From positions 4,774,001-4,838,000 of the forward strand of contig JAETXT010000003.1 in NCBI GenBank assembly GCA_019188255.1: 64,000 nt of DNA, in the 5' to 3' direction. Origin of the DNA: Verticillium longisporum (taxonomy: Eukaryota > Ascomycota > Sordariomycetes > Glomerellales > Plectosphaerellaceae). Positions 33,798-42,619 of this stretch are shown here, one piece after another (the stretch's first letter is position 1; each line of letters opens with the position of its first letter). The notes under the pieces are model-generated. The model was not told where the DNA came from, searched no databases, and was given only the letters and a program-made list of their open reading frames with translations. The position numbers and the translations under genes were made by a program.

Positions 33798-35513
33798 TCA
33801 TGACGCGCCCGTCTCGGGCGTTGCCTTCTCCGTCTGCCCGTCCTCGCCAGCCCACCTCTGCAGCGACGTGACCTTCTCCCTCTTCCGGTCCTTCCTCGTC
33901 TTCAGCGGCGGCAAGCCCGAGCTCTTCGGCTTGGCCAGCAGTTTCCTCGCAAAAGGGATGCGCCAAATCTGCGGGCCGACGACGTCGTCGCCGGCGACCC
34001 TGTTGGCCTCAATGACAGTCTTGAGCCGCTTGGCGGCCTCCCAGTTGGACGTGATGGTCGTCAGGTGGGCCTTCCAGCCGTAGAGGAAGGAGGAAACGTT
34101 CATAGCGTTGAGGCCGGAGCCCTTTTGGCCGACGACAAGGGCGACCTCGGGGAGCTCGTGCGCCTCAACGAGCTGCTGGGCCTTGTCCCACGTGATGGTG
34201 TCGACGGTGCGGATCGGCAGGCGCAGGTCGTCAGGGACGGGATAGCATGACAGCTTTCGGAGTTCGTCAAGACGGCGCTTACAATCGGCTGCTCTGGCAT
34301 CGGCGTCGACGGGTGCGTCCTGTGATGCTTCAAAGAGAATGCGCGCACGTGCGACTTCGGATTCGGTACCAATGTCGTAGGCAATCTTGAGGAACGTGTC
34401 GGCGGCGTCTTGCGTGCATACCAGATCACGGCCGGTGATGGCGGGGTACATGGTCGTCAGCAGTCGTGGACCGTTTTCAACCTCATCGCGGGCGTCGATA
34501 AGGTGCTGGGCGGACCGGAGAAGGTCTGAATCGGGCCCGATGGCCATGTGGCTAAAGTCGGATGCCAGAGCCATGAAGACGGAGCAGTCGACGTTGAGGG
34601 TTGTGGTGAAGTCCTTGTATGGTTCGGTGATGACAAGGTGGGAAAGCGCATCCTCAATAGACGGCGTCGGCTGGGAGAGAAGGCCGGAGGTGTCAGAGGC
34701 AGTCTCGAGTGTCAGGTCAATTTCGCCTCCAAAGGTTCGGATGAAGTTCAGAAGCCTGTCTACATGGTGGTTTTCGCCTTCGCGGATCCTCGTCAGGAGC
34801 ATCCTGACTGTTGGTCGGCGGTAGTCGTGGTACGTGATGGAGGCGGCGGCGACGAGCTGGCGGGCGAACCGTGCCACTTCAATGTCGTTCTCGCTCCCTT
34901 TCGGTAATGGCGGCTCATCTGGGTCCTCGTCCTCGTCGTCTTCCCAGTCCCACCCGGCATCCGTCATCTCGTAAAAGAGCCTCCTCTCCGTCGTGTTGAC
35001 GACCTTGATCCACTCAGCACCACCACTCACGATGGCATCGACAATAACCGTGTCGGTCTTGCGATTAGCCGGGGTGCGGGAGAAGTCGCGTCGCAGGCCG
35101 ACAAGATTGTGGCACTTTTTGGCTGTGCTCCAGACGAGATCATGGAATTTGTAGTTGCAAGCATCGAGCTTGGTGCGAAGTTTGTTGTTCAGCACCTCAA
35201 GATCCGTGTCGTCGTCCTGCGTTGTTTCGCAGAGCTTCAGCATGTTGTCGACATTTCGCTTCTCCGAGAGCACGAGACGTTCAAAGACGCCGAGACCCGT
35301 AATGGCTTGGTTCCATGGGAGCGGCTTGGAGCCGACGACTGGTCGCTGGTCGACAACCTCTTTGAGCTGCTGGAGCTCATCGATCAGCGTCGAGATGCGG
35401 CCGGCGATGGCCTGACATTGCTGCAGAATCTCGGCATGAACCTCGCCCTGATCGGCAGTCTCTTCGGCAAAAGAATCCGACTTCGTGTCCTGTGGTTGCT
35501 CATCAGAGGCCAT
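33798..35513 (-). CDS. DUF1308 family protein (UPF0415/C7orf25-like)
   Basis: An intronless 571-aa frame from ATG 35513. A helical N-terminal region (about residues 20-150) is followed by an acidic insert, DWEDDEDEDPDEPPLP, near residue 200. The C-terminal domain has NVDCSVFMALASDFSHM and later GRDLVCTQDAADTFLKI, which match the conserved blocks of DUF1308, a PIN-like domain found from yeast-like fungi to humans (C7orf25). The C-terminus is basic. Molecular function is not established in the family. It is an ordinary conserved gene next to the isomerase-kinase group, and nothing links it to them functionally. Confidence 0.8.
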   Translation of the reverse strand: MASDEQPQDTKSDSFAEETADQGEVHAEILQQCQAIAGRISTLIDELQQLKEVVDQRPVVGSKPLPWNQAITGLGVFERLVLSEKRNVDNMLKLCETTQDDDTDLEVLNNKLRTKLDACNYKFHDLVWSTAKKCHNLVGLRRDFSRTPANRKTDTVIVDAIVSGGAEWIKVVNTTERRLFYEMTDAGWDWEDDEDEDPDEPPLPKGSENDIEVARFARQLVAAASITYHDYRRPTVRMLLTRIREGENHHVDRLLNFIRTFGGEIDLTLETASDTSGLLSQPTPSIEDALSHLVITEPYKDFTTTLNVDCSVFMALASDFSHMAIGPDSDLLRSAQHLIDARDEVENGPRLLTTMYPAITGRDLVCTQDAADTFLKIAYDIGTESEVARARILFEASQDAPVDADARAADCKRRLDELRKLSCYPVPDDLRLPIRTVDTITWDKAQQLVEAHELPEVALVVGQKGSGLNAMNVSSFLYGWKAHLTTITSNWEAAKRLKTVIEANRVAGDDVVGPQIWRIPFARKLLAKPKSSGLPPLKTRKDRKREKVTSLQRWAGEDGQTEKATPETGAS

Positions 35514-36194
35514 CTCGAAGGCTGCGCTTCAGCGTCTCATGCGACAAGGGGACCTGCCTTGGCGATGACCGCGGGGTCGTTCAAGTGCTGGAGGAGCGGC
35601 GAGCTCGACAGACGAGGGTGAGACGGCGCTGGAAGAATGTTGAAAGTGCAGTTTCTTGGTCTTGAATCACTAACTGCAATGTGAGAAGTCGCATTTGTCC
35701 CGGTCTCGACGCTGCAGTGCGCTGTTGGTGCCTGACGGGCAAGTGCCTTCTACGAGGATTCTGTACTTGGAGCCATCATGGGAAGTGTGATGAGTCATCC
35801 GGGCTGGACGTATGCTCGCTTAGTCATCATCTTTCCCGTGGAGCATCACGGCCTCAAGGTCGTGGAGGTCGTGGTTACACTTAGGTAGAGTAAGATGATG
35901 TAGATTCTGGCTGTCGAATGAAATTCGGTACAAGCCTGAATGTTGTTTCTCCGGGTCCGTCTGTAGTATTTGAATGCAGCTGGAGTTAAAAGATATCGGA
36001 CGATATGATCGCCACTAACATGGTAATTGATCAGTTGCTGTTCAGCAACGGTCTTACCTTGGCGATGATCCAGCTCTCCTCCATTTGAGGAACTATATCT
36101 ATAGACCTTGAAGAAGAATACGGAGGACTGCATATTTACTCATGGAATGCACATCCAAAGAAGCCTCACTTGTCGCCCAGCCCCCTGAACCCAA
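35514..36194. other. Intergenic, no gene seen
   Basis: Promoter of the DUF1308 gene and 3' flank of the TPI-like gene (both minus strand). Short frames only. Confidence 0.6.
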
Positions 36195-36977
36195 TCACGC
36201 ACTCGCAACCTCCTCAACAGTCCTCCAAAACCTGTCGACGTCATGCCCAAACCGGCCAAGAAACAGCCCGTCCACGCCGCCCTTCAACCTCTCAAACGTC
36301 CCCGGCCCCGCGCTGCCCCCATACAGAATCCTCACACGCCCCTCCCGGCCCCTGACGCACACCATCGCGCGCACCGCCCGCACGACGCCAAGCACATGCT
36401 CCGCCGCCGCCGGCTCCGCGGCGCCAATGGCCCAGACGGGCTCGTACGCCAGCACGACCTCGGCCCCCGGCGGCACGGCAGCGAAAATGCTCTCGACCTG
36501 CGGCCGCAGGGCCTCGGCGGCGGCCTGGGCCCCCGCTTCGTCACTAGCGCCCTGGGGCCTGTCGAGCTCGCCGACGCACACGAGCGGGATGAGGCCGTTG
36601 CGTGCGGCGGCGGCGGCCTTGGCGGCTGTGCTTGCGTCCGTCTCGCCAAAGAGGCGGCGGCGCTCGGCGTGGCCCAGCTCGACGATGCGGACGCCGAGCT
36701 CGGCGAGGGAGGCGGGCGAGACCTCGCCCGTGTAGGCGCCCGCATCTTCGGCGTAGCAGTCTTGGGCGCCGAGGAGCAGAGGGGCTGTGCCGGTCTGGGT
36801 GACGGCGGCGGGCAGCGAGAGAAAGTCGGGGATCAGGAAGATGTCGATGGCGTGGGGTCCTGGGCATGTGGCGAGGCGGGGCAGCAGTCCGTCGAGGTAT
36901 TCTTTTGTGCGGGACGGGGAGAAGTACATCTTTGTGGAGAGACCGACGAGGCGGCGGCGGGGAGTGACAGCGGCCAT
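36195..36977 (-). CDS. Triosephosphate-isomerase-like sugar-phosphate isomerase (candidate erythrulose-1-phosphate isomerase)
   Basis: A single exon of 260 aa, the usual TPI length. The three catalytic residues are present: Lys16 in LSTKMYFS, His103 in VELGHAERRR and Glu179 in AYEPVWAIG; loop 7 is YGGSAGPG. The N-terminus differs from glycolytic fungal TPI, which begins with a GNFKMNG motif; the STKMY form is seen in the divergent paralogues of tetrulose pathways (EryH/LerI in bacteria, EYI1 in Yarrowia). The gene reads toward the DUF1308 gene, 552 bases after the end of the DAK-like kinase on the same strand. The GC content is very high, with Ala-rich helices. The tetrulose role is inferred from divergence and neighbours. 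It could also be a second triose isomerase. Confidence 0.85.
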   Translation of the reverse strand: MAAVTPRRRLVGLSTKMYFSPSRTKEYLDGLLPRLATCPGPHAIDIFLIPDFLSLPAAVTQTGTAPLLLGAQDCYAEDAGAYTGEVSPASLAELGVRIVELGHAERRRLFGETDASTAAKAAAAARNGLIPLVCVGELDRPQGASDEAGAQAAAEALRPQVESIFAAVPPGAEVVLAYEPVWAIGAAEPAAAEHVLGVVRAVRAMVCVRGREGRVRILYGGSAGPGTFERLKGGVDGLFLGRFGHDVDRFWRTVEEVASA

Positions 36978-37529
36978 GGTGACTTGCTAGGTGTGGAGAG
37001 TGTGTGATGATGCTTGGATGATGAAGTTACTTTGGTGGTCGAGTCGACAGGATGTGGGTGTGTGTATGCCTCGTGAGGTCGGTTCCGCCTTTGATGAAAG
37101 CAGGATCGGAACTGCGATTGGAGATGCTACTTCCGTCAGCCGGATCGTCTCGGCTTGTGTTCAAATATAATCCAATGACACAGAAGAAGCCGGAAGTCCC
37201 CAGATGGCTGAGCAGGTAGATGAGCGTTCCGACAGGTAGAGACGAAGCCGAAGAGGTGGAACCCCATGGCTCGGATGTCCTGATACGGACAAAGGTGAGT
37301 GAGGGGTGGAGGGCTTACCGAACCCCACCGACCCTCACCGACGGATCGCCCCTTTTCGCCCCTTTCCGTCCCGACCAGACTGCATCTTCACATCTATCAT
37401 CCCCACAATAGTAACCCAGATAGCTGCAGCGATCACGCGGGGTTGCCCAATTCAGGATGACAAGAGAATATGCGTAAACAGTATCGTAATGTTCGCTGCC
37501 GCTACCAACCATGACCACGGGGGCCTGGA
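36978..37529. other. Promoter of the TPI-like gene
   Basis: 552 bases between the DAK-like stop and the TPI-like start. A CACCGACCCTCACCGACG direct repeat-like stretch lies near 37326; no gene seen. Confidence 0.5.
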
Positions 37530-39329
37530 CTAAGCCATCCCCGCCAGGAGCCCCTCCACCGTGACCCTCGCCGCCCACGCGCCCGGGTCGGGCGGGATCT
37601 CCCTGCCCTCGTCTCCAGAGCGGACACCGACATAGGTCGCCCTGCCCAGCCGCGGCTTCATGCCCTTGGTCGACTCGGCACCGCCCACGGCACCCTCCAC
37701 ACCCGCCGTGAAGCCCCCGGCGGCCATGCCCTCAGCAAAGGGAATGAGAGCGTCCATGATGGTGCGGTCTCCCACCTTGGCTGGCGTGTACCGCCTGAGG
37801 TTCTGGAGCGCCGTCGTCAGCGCACCCGCCCAGAGGGCCTCCTGACCCTGTGTCCGCGCGATGGCCGCGTCCCGCTGCATTGCGACGCGCAGCGACACGA
37901 AAAAGATGCCGAGTACGCCGCCGAGCGTGCCGCCAATCTTGGACTCGACGATATCCTCGAGCTCGGCGAGCACGCGGCCCACGGACCCATACCGCGCAAC
38001 GCCCGCGTCGAGCGCCGCCAGCAGCGACACGGCCACCGTCTTGACCGTCTCGCCGCAGTCACCGTCGCCCATGACCGTGTCCCAGCGCGTGAGGTCCGGC
38101 TCGGACGCCACGAGTGCCTCACACGCCGTGCGCAGCATGGCCTCTAGCCTGGTAGGCTCAACCTTTACGTCTTGAGCCTCGTCAAGGGCGGCGGCCCGCC
38201 TACTCTTCTCCTCCTCGTCCGCCTGCGATGGCGCCGTAACAATCTGCTCGCCGCGCTTCCGCCTCTGCGACTGCAGTCCCGTCATCGACTCCCAGTACGT
38301 GCCCGTATGCGCGTCGGCGAATCCGCGGATCTGTTCGACGCTGTACGAGCAATTTCGCGCCGCGGCCGATACGTTGATGACCGACACGCTAAATGCCGGC
38401 GCGTTGAGCGATGTCTCGAGGAACCCGGCGAAGACACGCACGGGCTCCATGCACCACTCTACCGCCAGCTGGTCGAGGAGCTCGTCAACGAGCGCGCCCA
38501 TCTCGAGGTGTGACATGCCGCCAAAGTTGCTGACGAGCAGGAACGTCTCGTCGCCCGGCGCAAAATGGACGTAGCCGCGCTCCGGGTCCGACTCGTCGAG
38601 GCAGTACGTGAGGACCTTGCGCACGAGCTCCTCCGGGGACGGCGGCGGCGAGAGTTTCTGGTACCCGGGCTCGTTGTGGGGACCCGTACCGATCTCGACC
38701 TCGTCGGCGAGGAGCGCACCGTGCTCCGTCCGGCCGGGAACGTGGCAGTGGTCGAGGGACGCCGCGATTGAGACAATTTGTTGCGAAAAGGCGACACCGA
38801 GGTCGTACACCTCATCCAGCGAGCCACTTGTGCCGGCGGCACCACCCATGACCTTGAGGACGCCAAGTTGGCCAGCAAGACCGCGTCGCCCGACGAGGCT
38901 GCCCCTCTTGCCGACCGAGACATCGTCGCCACAGATGATCATGCGGCAGTCGTGGCCTCTGGCACGCGCCTTTTCATTGGCGAGGCCAAAGTGCAGGCAG
39001 TCACCAGTGTAGTTTGTGATGACGAGGATGGTGCCTTTGTCGGAAGGAACTTGTTCGATGGCAGATAGAATTTGCCGGGTGCTTGGGCTTGCAAAGATGT
39101 CGCCCGCTACTGATGCTGAAAGCAGATTCGTGCCTACGTAGCCTGACCAGGCTGGTTCATGGCCAGAGCCGCCGCCACTGATGACGCTGACTTTGGACTT
39201 GTCAAACTTGGTATCGAAAACGACACGGTTCGCCTCATCGAGAGCCAGGGAGGGGTTGTAAGAGATGATGCCTCGCAGGGCTTTGTTCACAAGCCCATCA
39301 GGCGAGTCGAAAAGATGACGTTTCGACAT
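37530..39329 (-). CDS. DAK-family kinase (dihydroxyacetone or erythrulose kinase)
   Basis: An intronless 599-aa frame from ATG 39329. Residues 1 to about 335 are the DhaK domain: GGGSGHEPAW, NYTGDCLHFGLA, GDDVSVG with the catalytic-region Asp, and GPHNEPGY with His218, the residue that forms a hemiaminal with the ketose in DAK enzymes. After a charged linker (about 365-395), the DhaL domain holds GDGDCGET with the metal-binding Asps. The ATP loop reads GGTLGGVLGIF where ordinary DAKs usually have GGTSGALYG. The length equals classical fungal DAKs, which phosphorylate dihydroxyacetone with ATP. L-erythrulose kinases (LerK, EYK1) are of the same family. The divergent RpiB-like gene and the downstream TPI-like gene favour erythrulose, by inference. 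It is probably cytosolic. Confidence 0.92.
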   Translation of the reverse strand: MSKRHLFDSPDGLVNKALRGIISYNPSLALDEANRVVFDTKFDKSKVSVISGGGSGHEPAWSGYVGTNLLSASVAGDIFASPSTRQILSAIEQVPSDKGTILVITNYTGDCLHFGLANEKARARGHDCRMIICGDDVSVGKRGSLVGRRGLAGQLGVLKVMGGAAGTSGSLDEVYDLGVAFSQQIVSIAASLDHCHVPGRTEHGALLADEVEIGTGPHNEPGYQKLSPPPSPEELVRKVLTYCLDESDPERGYVHFAPGDETFLLVSNFGGMSHLEMGALVDELLDQLAVEWCMEPVRVFAGFLETSLNAPAFSVSVINVSAAARNCSYSVEQIRGFADAHTGTYWESMTGLQSQRRKRGEQIVTAPSQADEEEKSRRAAALDEAQDVKVEPTRLEAMLRTACEALVASEPDLTRWDTVMGDGDCGETVKTVAVSLLAALDAGVARYGSVGRVLAELEDIVESKIGGTLGGVLGIFFVSLRVAMQRDAAIARTQGQEALWAGALTTALQNLRRYTPAKVGDRTIMDALIPFAEGMAAGGFTAGVEGAVGGAESTKGMKPRLGRATYVGVRSGDEGREIPPDPGAWAARVTVEGLLAGMA

Positions 39330-40029
39330 GGCAGGATACAGTGACAGAAAAATGACTGAGATTTGGAGACGGAAGAAGTATTTTTGCTGGAGAAATTCGA
39401 ACCATAGCTGGCGTTCAAGCCGTGGTATAAGTGCTTATTTTTCGAGAAACGTCAACTTCGATTGGCGAAGAGCCTCAACACCAATTTGGCTGATCCGTCG
39501 CCGAACAGCGGAGGTCCTAATTTTGGCATCCGCGACAACCATAACCTGTCGGCACCAGTCAAGCCAATGAACCAGGGATTTCCACGATGGGAATGCCGCA
39601 TCATCGCTTTTGGAGATACCGGCTTGGGGCAAAACATCCGTGGGCGGCGTTCCCCTGGCGCACCAACGGGTTGGTCGTGTTGGGAGTAGACCTAGTCCGT
39701 CCAACCCCAGAATTAGGACCAACAAGGCAATCTAGACCCCCTTAGACCATTCCATCCGCGGGGTTGATGACAAGCCTTGAGGTCAGGTGTCGGATGAGAG
39801 TGTGTAAAAGATGGAGCTGGGTCGTGGGGAACGGACTTCCCAAAGCGGTAATCCGTTGGACTCGATCGTGCTGCATTCGAGCCACACCAGACAACTCAAG
39901 GTCAGATAGATATCTCATACTTTGGACACTCCCAGGGAGCAAAGGTTGGTGCAGAGACACATTTTCCCCAGCATTCGCTTTTGGCTCCTTGAACAAAACC
40001 CGCCCAATACCTCAAAACCTACCAATATC
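39330..40029. promoter_or_regulatory. Divergent promoter between DAK-like and RpiB-like genes
   Basis: The two start codons face away from each other across 700 bases, so expression could be co-ordinated. I see no convincing palindromic CGG site here. GC-rich CreA-like hexamers (GCGGGG at 39758, CCCCAG at 39705 and 39966) occur about as often as chance would give. Confidence 0.5.
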
Positions 40030-40581
40030 ATGGCTGTTCTGTCCGAGTCCAAGTTGAGAATCGCCATCGGCTGCGACGTGAGTTCTTGACCCCTCAAGTC
40101 CACTCGCACATTTGAGATGGATGATTGCTCACAGTAATAACCCCAGGACGCTGGCTTTCACTACAAGGACAGGATCAAGCAAGACTTCGAAAAAGACCCT
40201 CGTGTAGAGCTCATCGAAGACGTGGGAAGCTATACAGGTGATGACAAGACGGCTTATCCCCACCGGGCGGCATCCGCAGCAAAGCTTGTGGCGGATGGCA
40301 CCTGTGACCGGGCGCTACTCATCTGCGGTACAGGGCTTGGCGTAGCCATTACAGCAAACAAAATCAAGGGCGTACGAGCAGTGACAGCGCACGATAGTTT
40401 CTCGGTCGAGCGAGCCGTGTTGAGCAACAACGCCCAGGTGCTATGTATGGGCGAGAGGGTCGTGGGATTGGAGCTTGCGAGGCGCCTGGCCAAGGAGTGG
40501 TTGGGGTACAGGTTCGATCCGCAGAGTGCGAGTGCCGCCAAGGTGGATGCTATCGTGGCGCTGGAGAGCGATTCCGACTGA
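40030..40581 (+). CDS. RpiB/LacAB-family sugar-phosphate isomerase (candidate D-erythrulose-4-phosphate isomerase)
   Basis: Exons 40030-40077 and 40147-40581 encode 160 aa; the intron 40078-40146 is GTGAGT...CCCAG and the join reads IAIGCD/DAGFHYK, the start of the RpiB fold. The catalytic Cys76 is in [12 protein letters not shown], followed by the ANKIKGVRA and [15 protein letters not shown] blocks. Fungi normally use RpiA, not RpiB, in the pentose phosphate pathway, so an RpiB relative usually serves a special sugar. In erythritol pathways EryI/DerI (and Yarrowia EYI2) of this family convert D-erythrulose-4-phosphate to D-erythrose-4-phosphate. The gene is divergent from the DAK-like kinase. 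The specific substrate is inferred. Confidence 0.9.
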
Positions 40582-40818
40582 AACAAAAACAAAGTGAATC
40601 GATTGATACAGACTCGAGTATTGATGCATCGGTATTTCTGAGCCAAGCGTTCTGTGATGGAATTAGCAAGGCTATGGAATCAAACGAACGCAGCCTCCCC
40701 CGGTCCCATTATGTGTGAGCCGTTTTTTCACGCAACCCATCATGATAGCCCCCATCCATTGTCGTGATTCCCAAAAAGTCATACACCGTCCAAAGCATTC
40801 CCTCTCTCTTCCGCGTGT

Positions 40819-42619
40819 CTAAAAGACGGTGCCGTCGCTGTCGATAAGAATGGGCGGCTCCTTGGTATTTGGCCTGCTGACCTCCGCAATCTCACGGCCA
40901 CCCTGTAACGCAGTCAGCATGGATTGTCGGTTTTGCGAAACTGGGCTCATCTCTTACCTTCCAGCTACCGGCCTCGAGTAGCTGCGCCAATGTCAACTCG
41001 TTCCCGCCGAGATCATTCCTCAGGCTTTTGTTCACCTCGATGAGCAATTTGTCCAAGAGTCCCACCGTCACGCCGCGCCATTCTACAATCACGTCATCGC
41101 TCGGCTCAAACATGGGAGCAACCTCAACACCCTTCACCCCAGTCCTGCGACAGTAGTCGGCGTAATTCTGTAACCCGCGCTCTGCATCGTCCGGCTTCAG
41201 GGTCAGCAGCCCTGTATCCACAAAGAGGCCGCCGTTGCGGTACTCTGGCAGGCCGGTAAGAAGTTCGACGCCCGCAAAGTGTATGCGCAGAAGTGACTGC
41301 ATTGGCTGCATGAGACTGTAGCACAGCCACTGAGTCAGCTTGTGGAAGGGTAGGATTGACTCCCATGCTGCTGTCGGTGACTGGCCCGAGGACGGGAATG
41401 GTGAGAATGTGTTGGTAGGAGAGGACGTTTGAGGCATGCTGCTGCAAGGCCAGGCATCGCCTAGGGAGATGCCGTTGATGGCGGTGCGTGAAGGTGGCCA
41501 GATGGGCGCGAGACCACTCATCAGGACGTTCCAGAGCGTGGGTAGAGCGACAATCGGCATGGAGGAGGCTTGAGTGGAGGGATGAGACAGCAAGTAATCT
41601 AGCAATTGTTAGTAATCGTTTACTTTGACCCAAACCCTCATGGTCAACATACCAACCATACGGCCAGGGCGGCCGTCTCTTCCGAAGAACTCTGGTTTCT
41701 TCTCGAGAGCATCGGCAAGTCTGATAAGAAGCTGCGTGCGACCCTCTACGCCTGCCATCTCGTTTCCGGGCTTGGATTGCAGGCCGGCCGCCAGTTTCTC
41801 GGGCGTCAAGGTGAGAAGACCATCCGTATCCACCTGGTATTTATTGGACTTGTCGCTTGAGAACATGCCACTCTTGAACATTTCCAAGCTTGCAACGGCA
41901 ATGCCTTCTGACCGCCTGTATATGCGGTTGTTCTCTGTGCTCTTGTAGCTCCACTGCGTGCCTGCGCCGGCGTCGAGTAAAACGCTGACTAGGAAAAGGT
42001 CTACCATGCGTCGGCACTTTTCCGTATTGTCAATGTCGTCGGGAAACGTGGACAAGAGATGCGCGATACGATCACGGCCACCAACGCAGAAATGCTGGTG
42101 CCGGCCGTGACTCGGGATCGAGGTGAACGGGGCATCAAAGTCGCGCTGCAGCACAATACCGTCCGGTTAGCATGCGATGTACTGGGCTTTTCTTCGGCGT
42201 TGTGTTCTTGCTGGTCCTCAACGCACCTTGATGATACACGAAACAAAGCTCACAACGTCGGGGAACTTGTTCAAGTCGACATCGAAATGGTTCAGTTCAT
42301 TCCGCAGGGCCTTGTCCGTGACAATCCTGCTCCTCTCGCGCACGGCGCCGAGGCTTCGGAGGTAGCCCGCAGGATCCAATTGAGGGTCGGGAGGTCGCGG
42401 CAGGTCTATCTTGGGGATCGACACTGGCGAGAAAGGCGTCAAGGGGGTGTTGGGGTTGGTATTGCCCCCAGAAACTCTGCCGAAGCCGCCACGAGTGGTC
42501 CCAGGCGGTGACTTAAGGCTCGAGGCGCCAGAGTGAACGCTGACGTCGGACGTGTTGATCGACGGCTTGGCGTTGGCTGTCACCCTGGGAACTTTCTCCT
42601 TACGGGAGAAGAGACCCAT
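40819..42619 (-). CDS. URC4: URC4/DUF1688 uracil-catabolism protein
   Basis: Minus-strand exons 42619-42227, 42145-41653, 41598-40958 and 40902-40819 encode 536 aa. The introns (81, 54, 55 nt) have GT...AG ends and CTAAC branches. The start is ATG 42619 (MGLFSRKEK), after a Pro/Ser-rich reading frame that I regard as untranslated. The first 100 residues are low in complexity. The conserved DUF1688 blocks follow: SIPSHGRHQHFCVGG, VDLFLVSVLLDAGAG, YRRSEGIAVASLEMF, EFFGRDGRPGRMVDYLL, LPTLWNVLMSGLAPIWPPSR and LGDAWPC. URC4 is required in the fungal uracil (URC) pathway together with URC1; its reaction is not settled. No other URC gene lies here. The N-terminal extension is longer than in yeast. 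Confidence 0.92.

Noticed and set aside
39330..40029. CreA-like hexamers (GCGGGG, CCCCAG) in the DAK/RpiB divergent promoter
   Set aside because: The SYGGRG consensus is expected nearly three times by chance in 700 bases on two strands; three were found.
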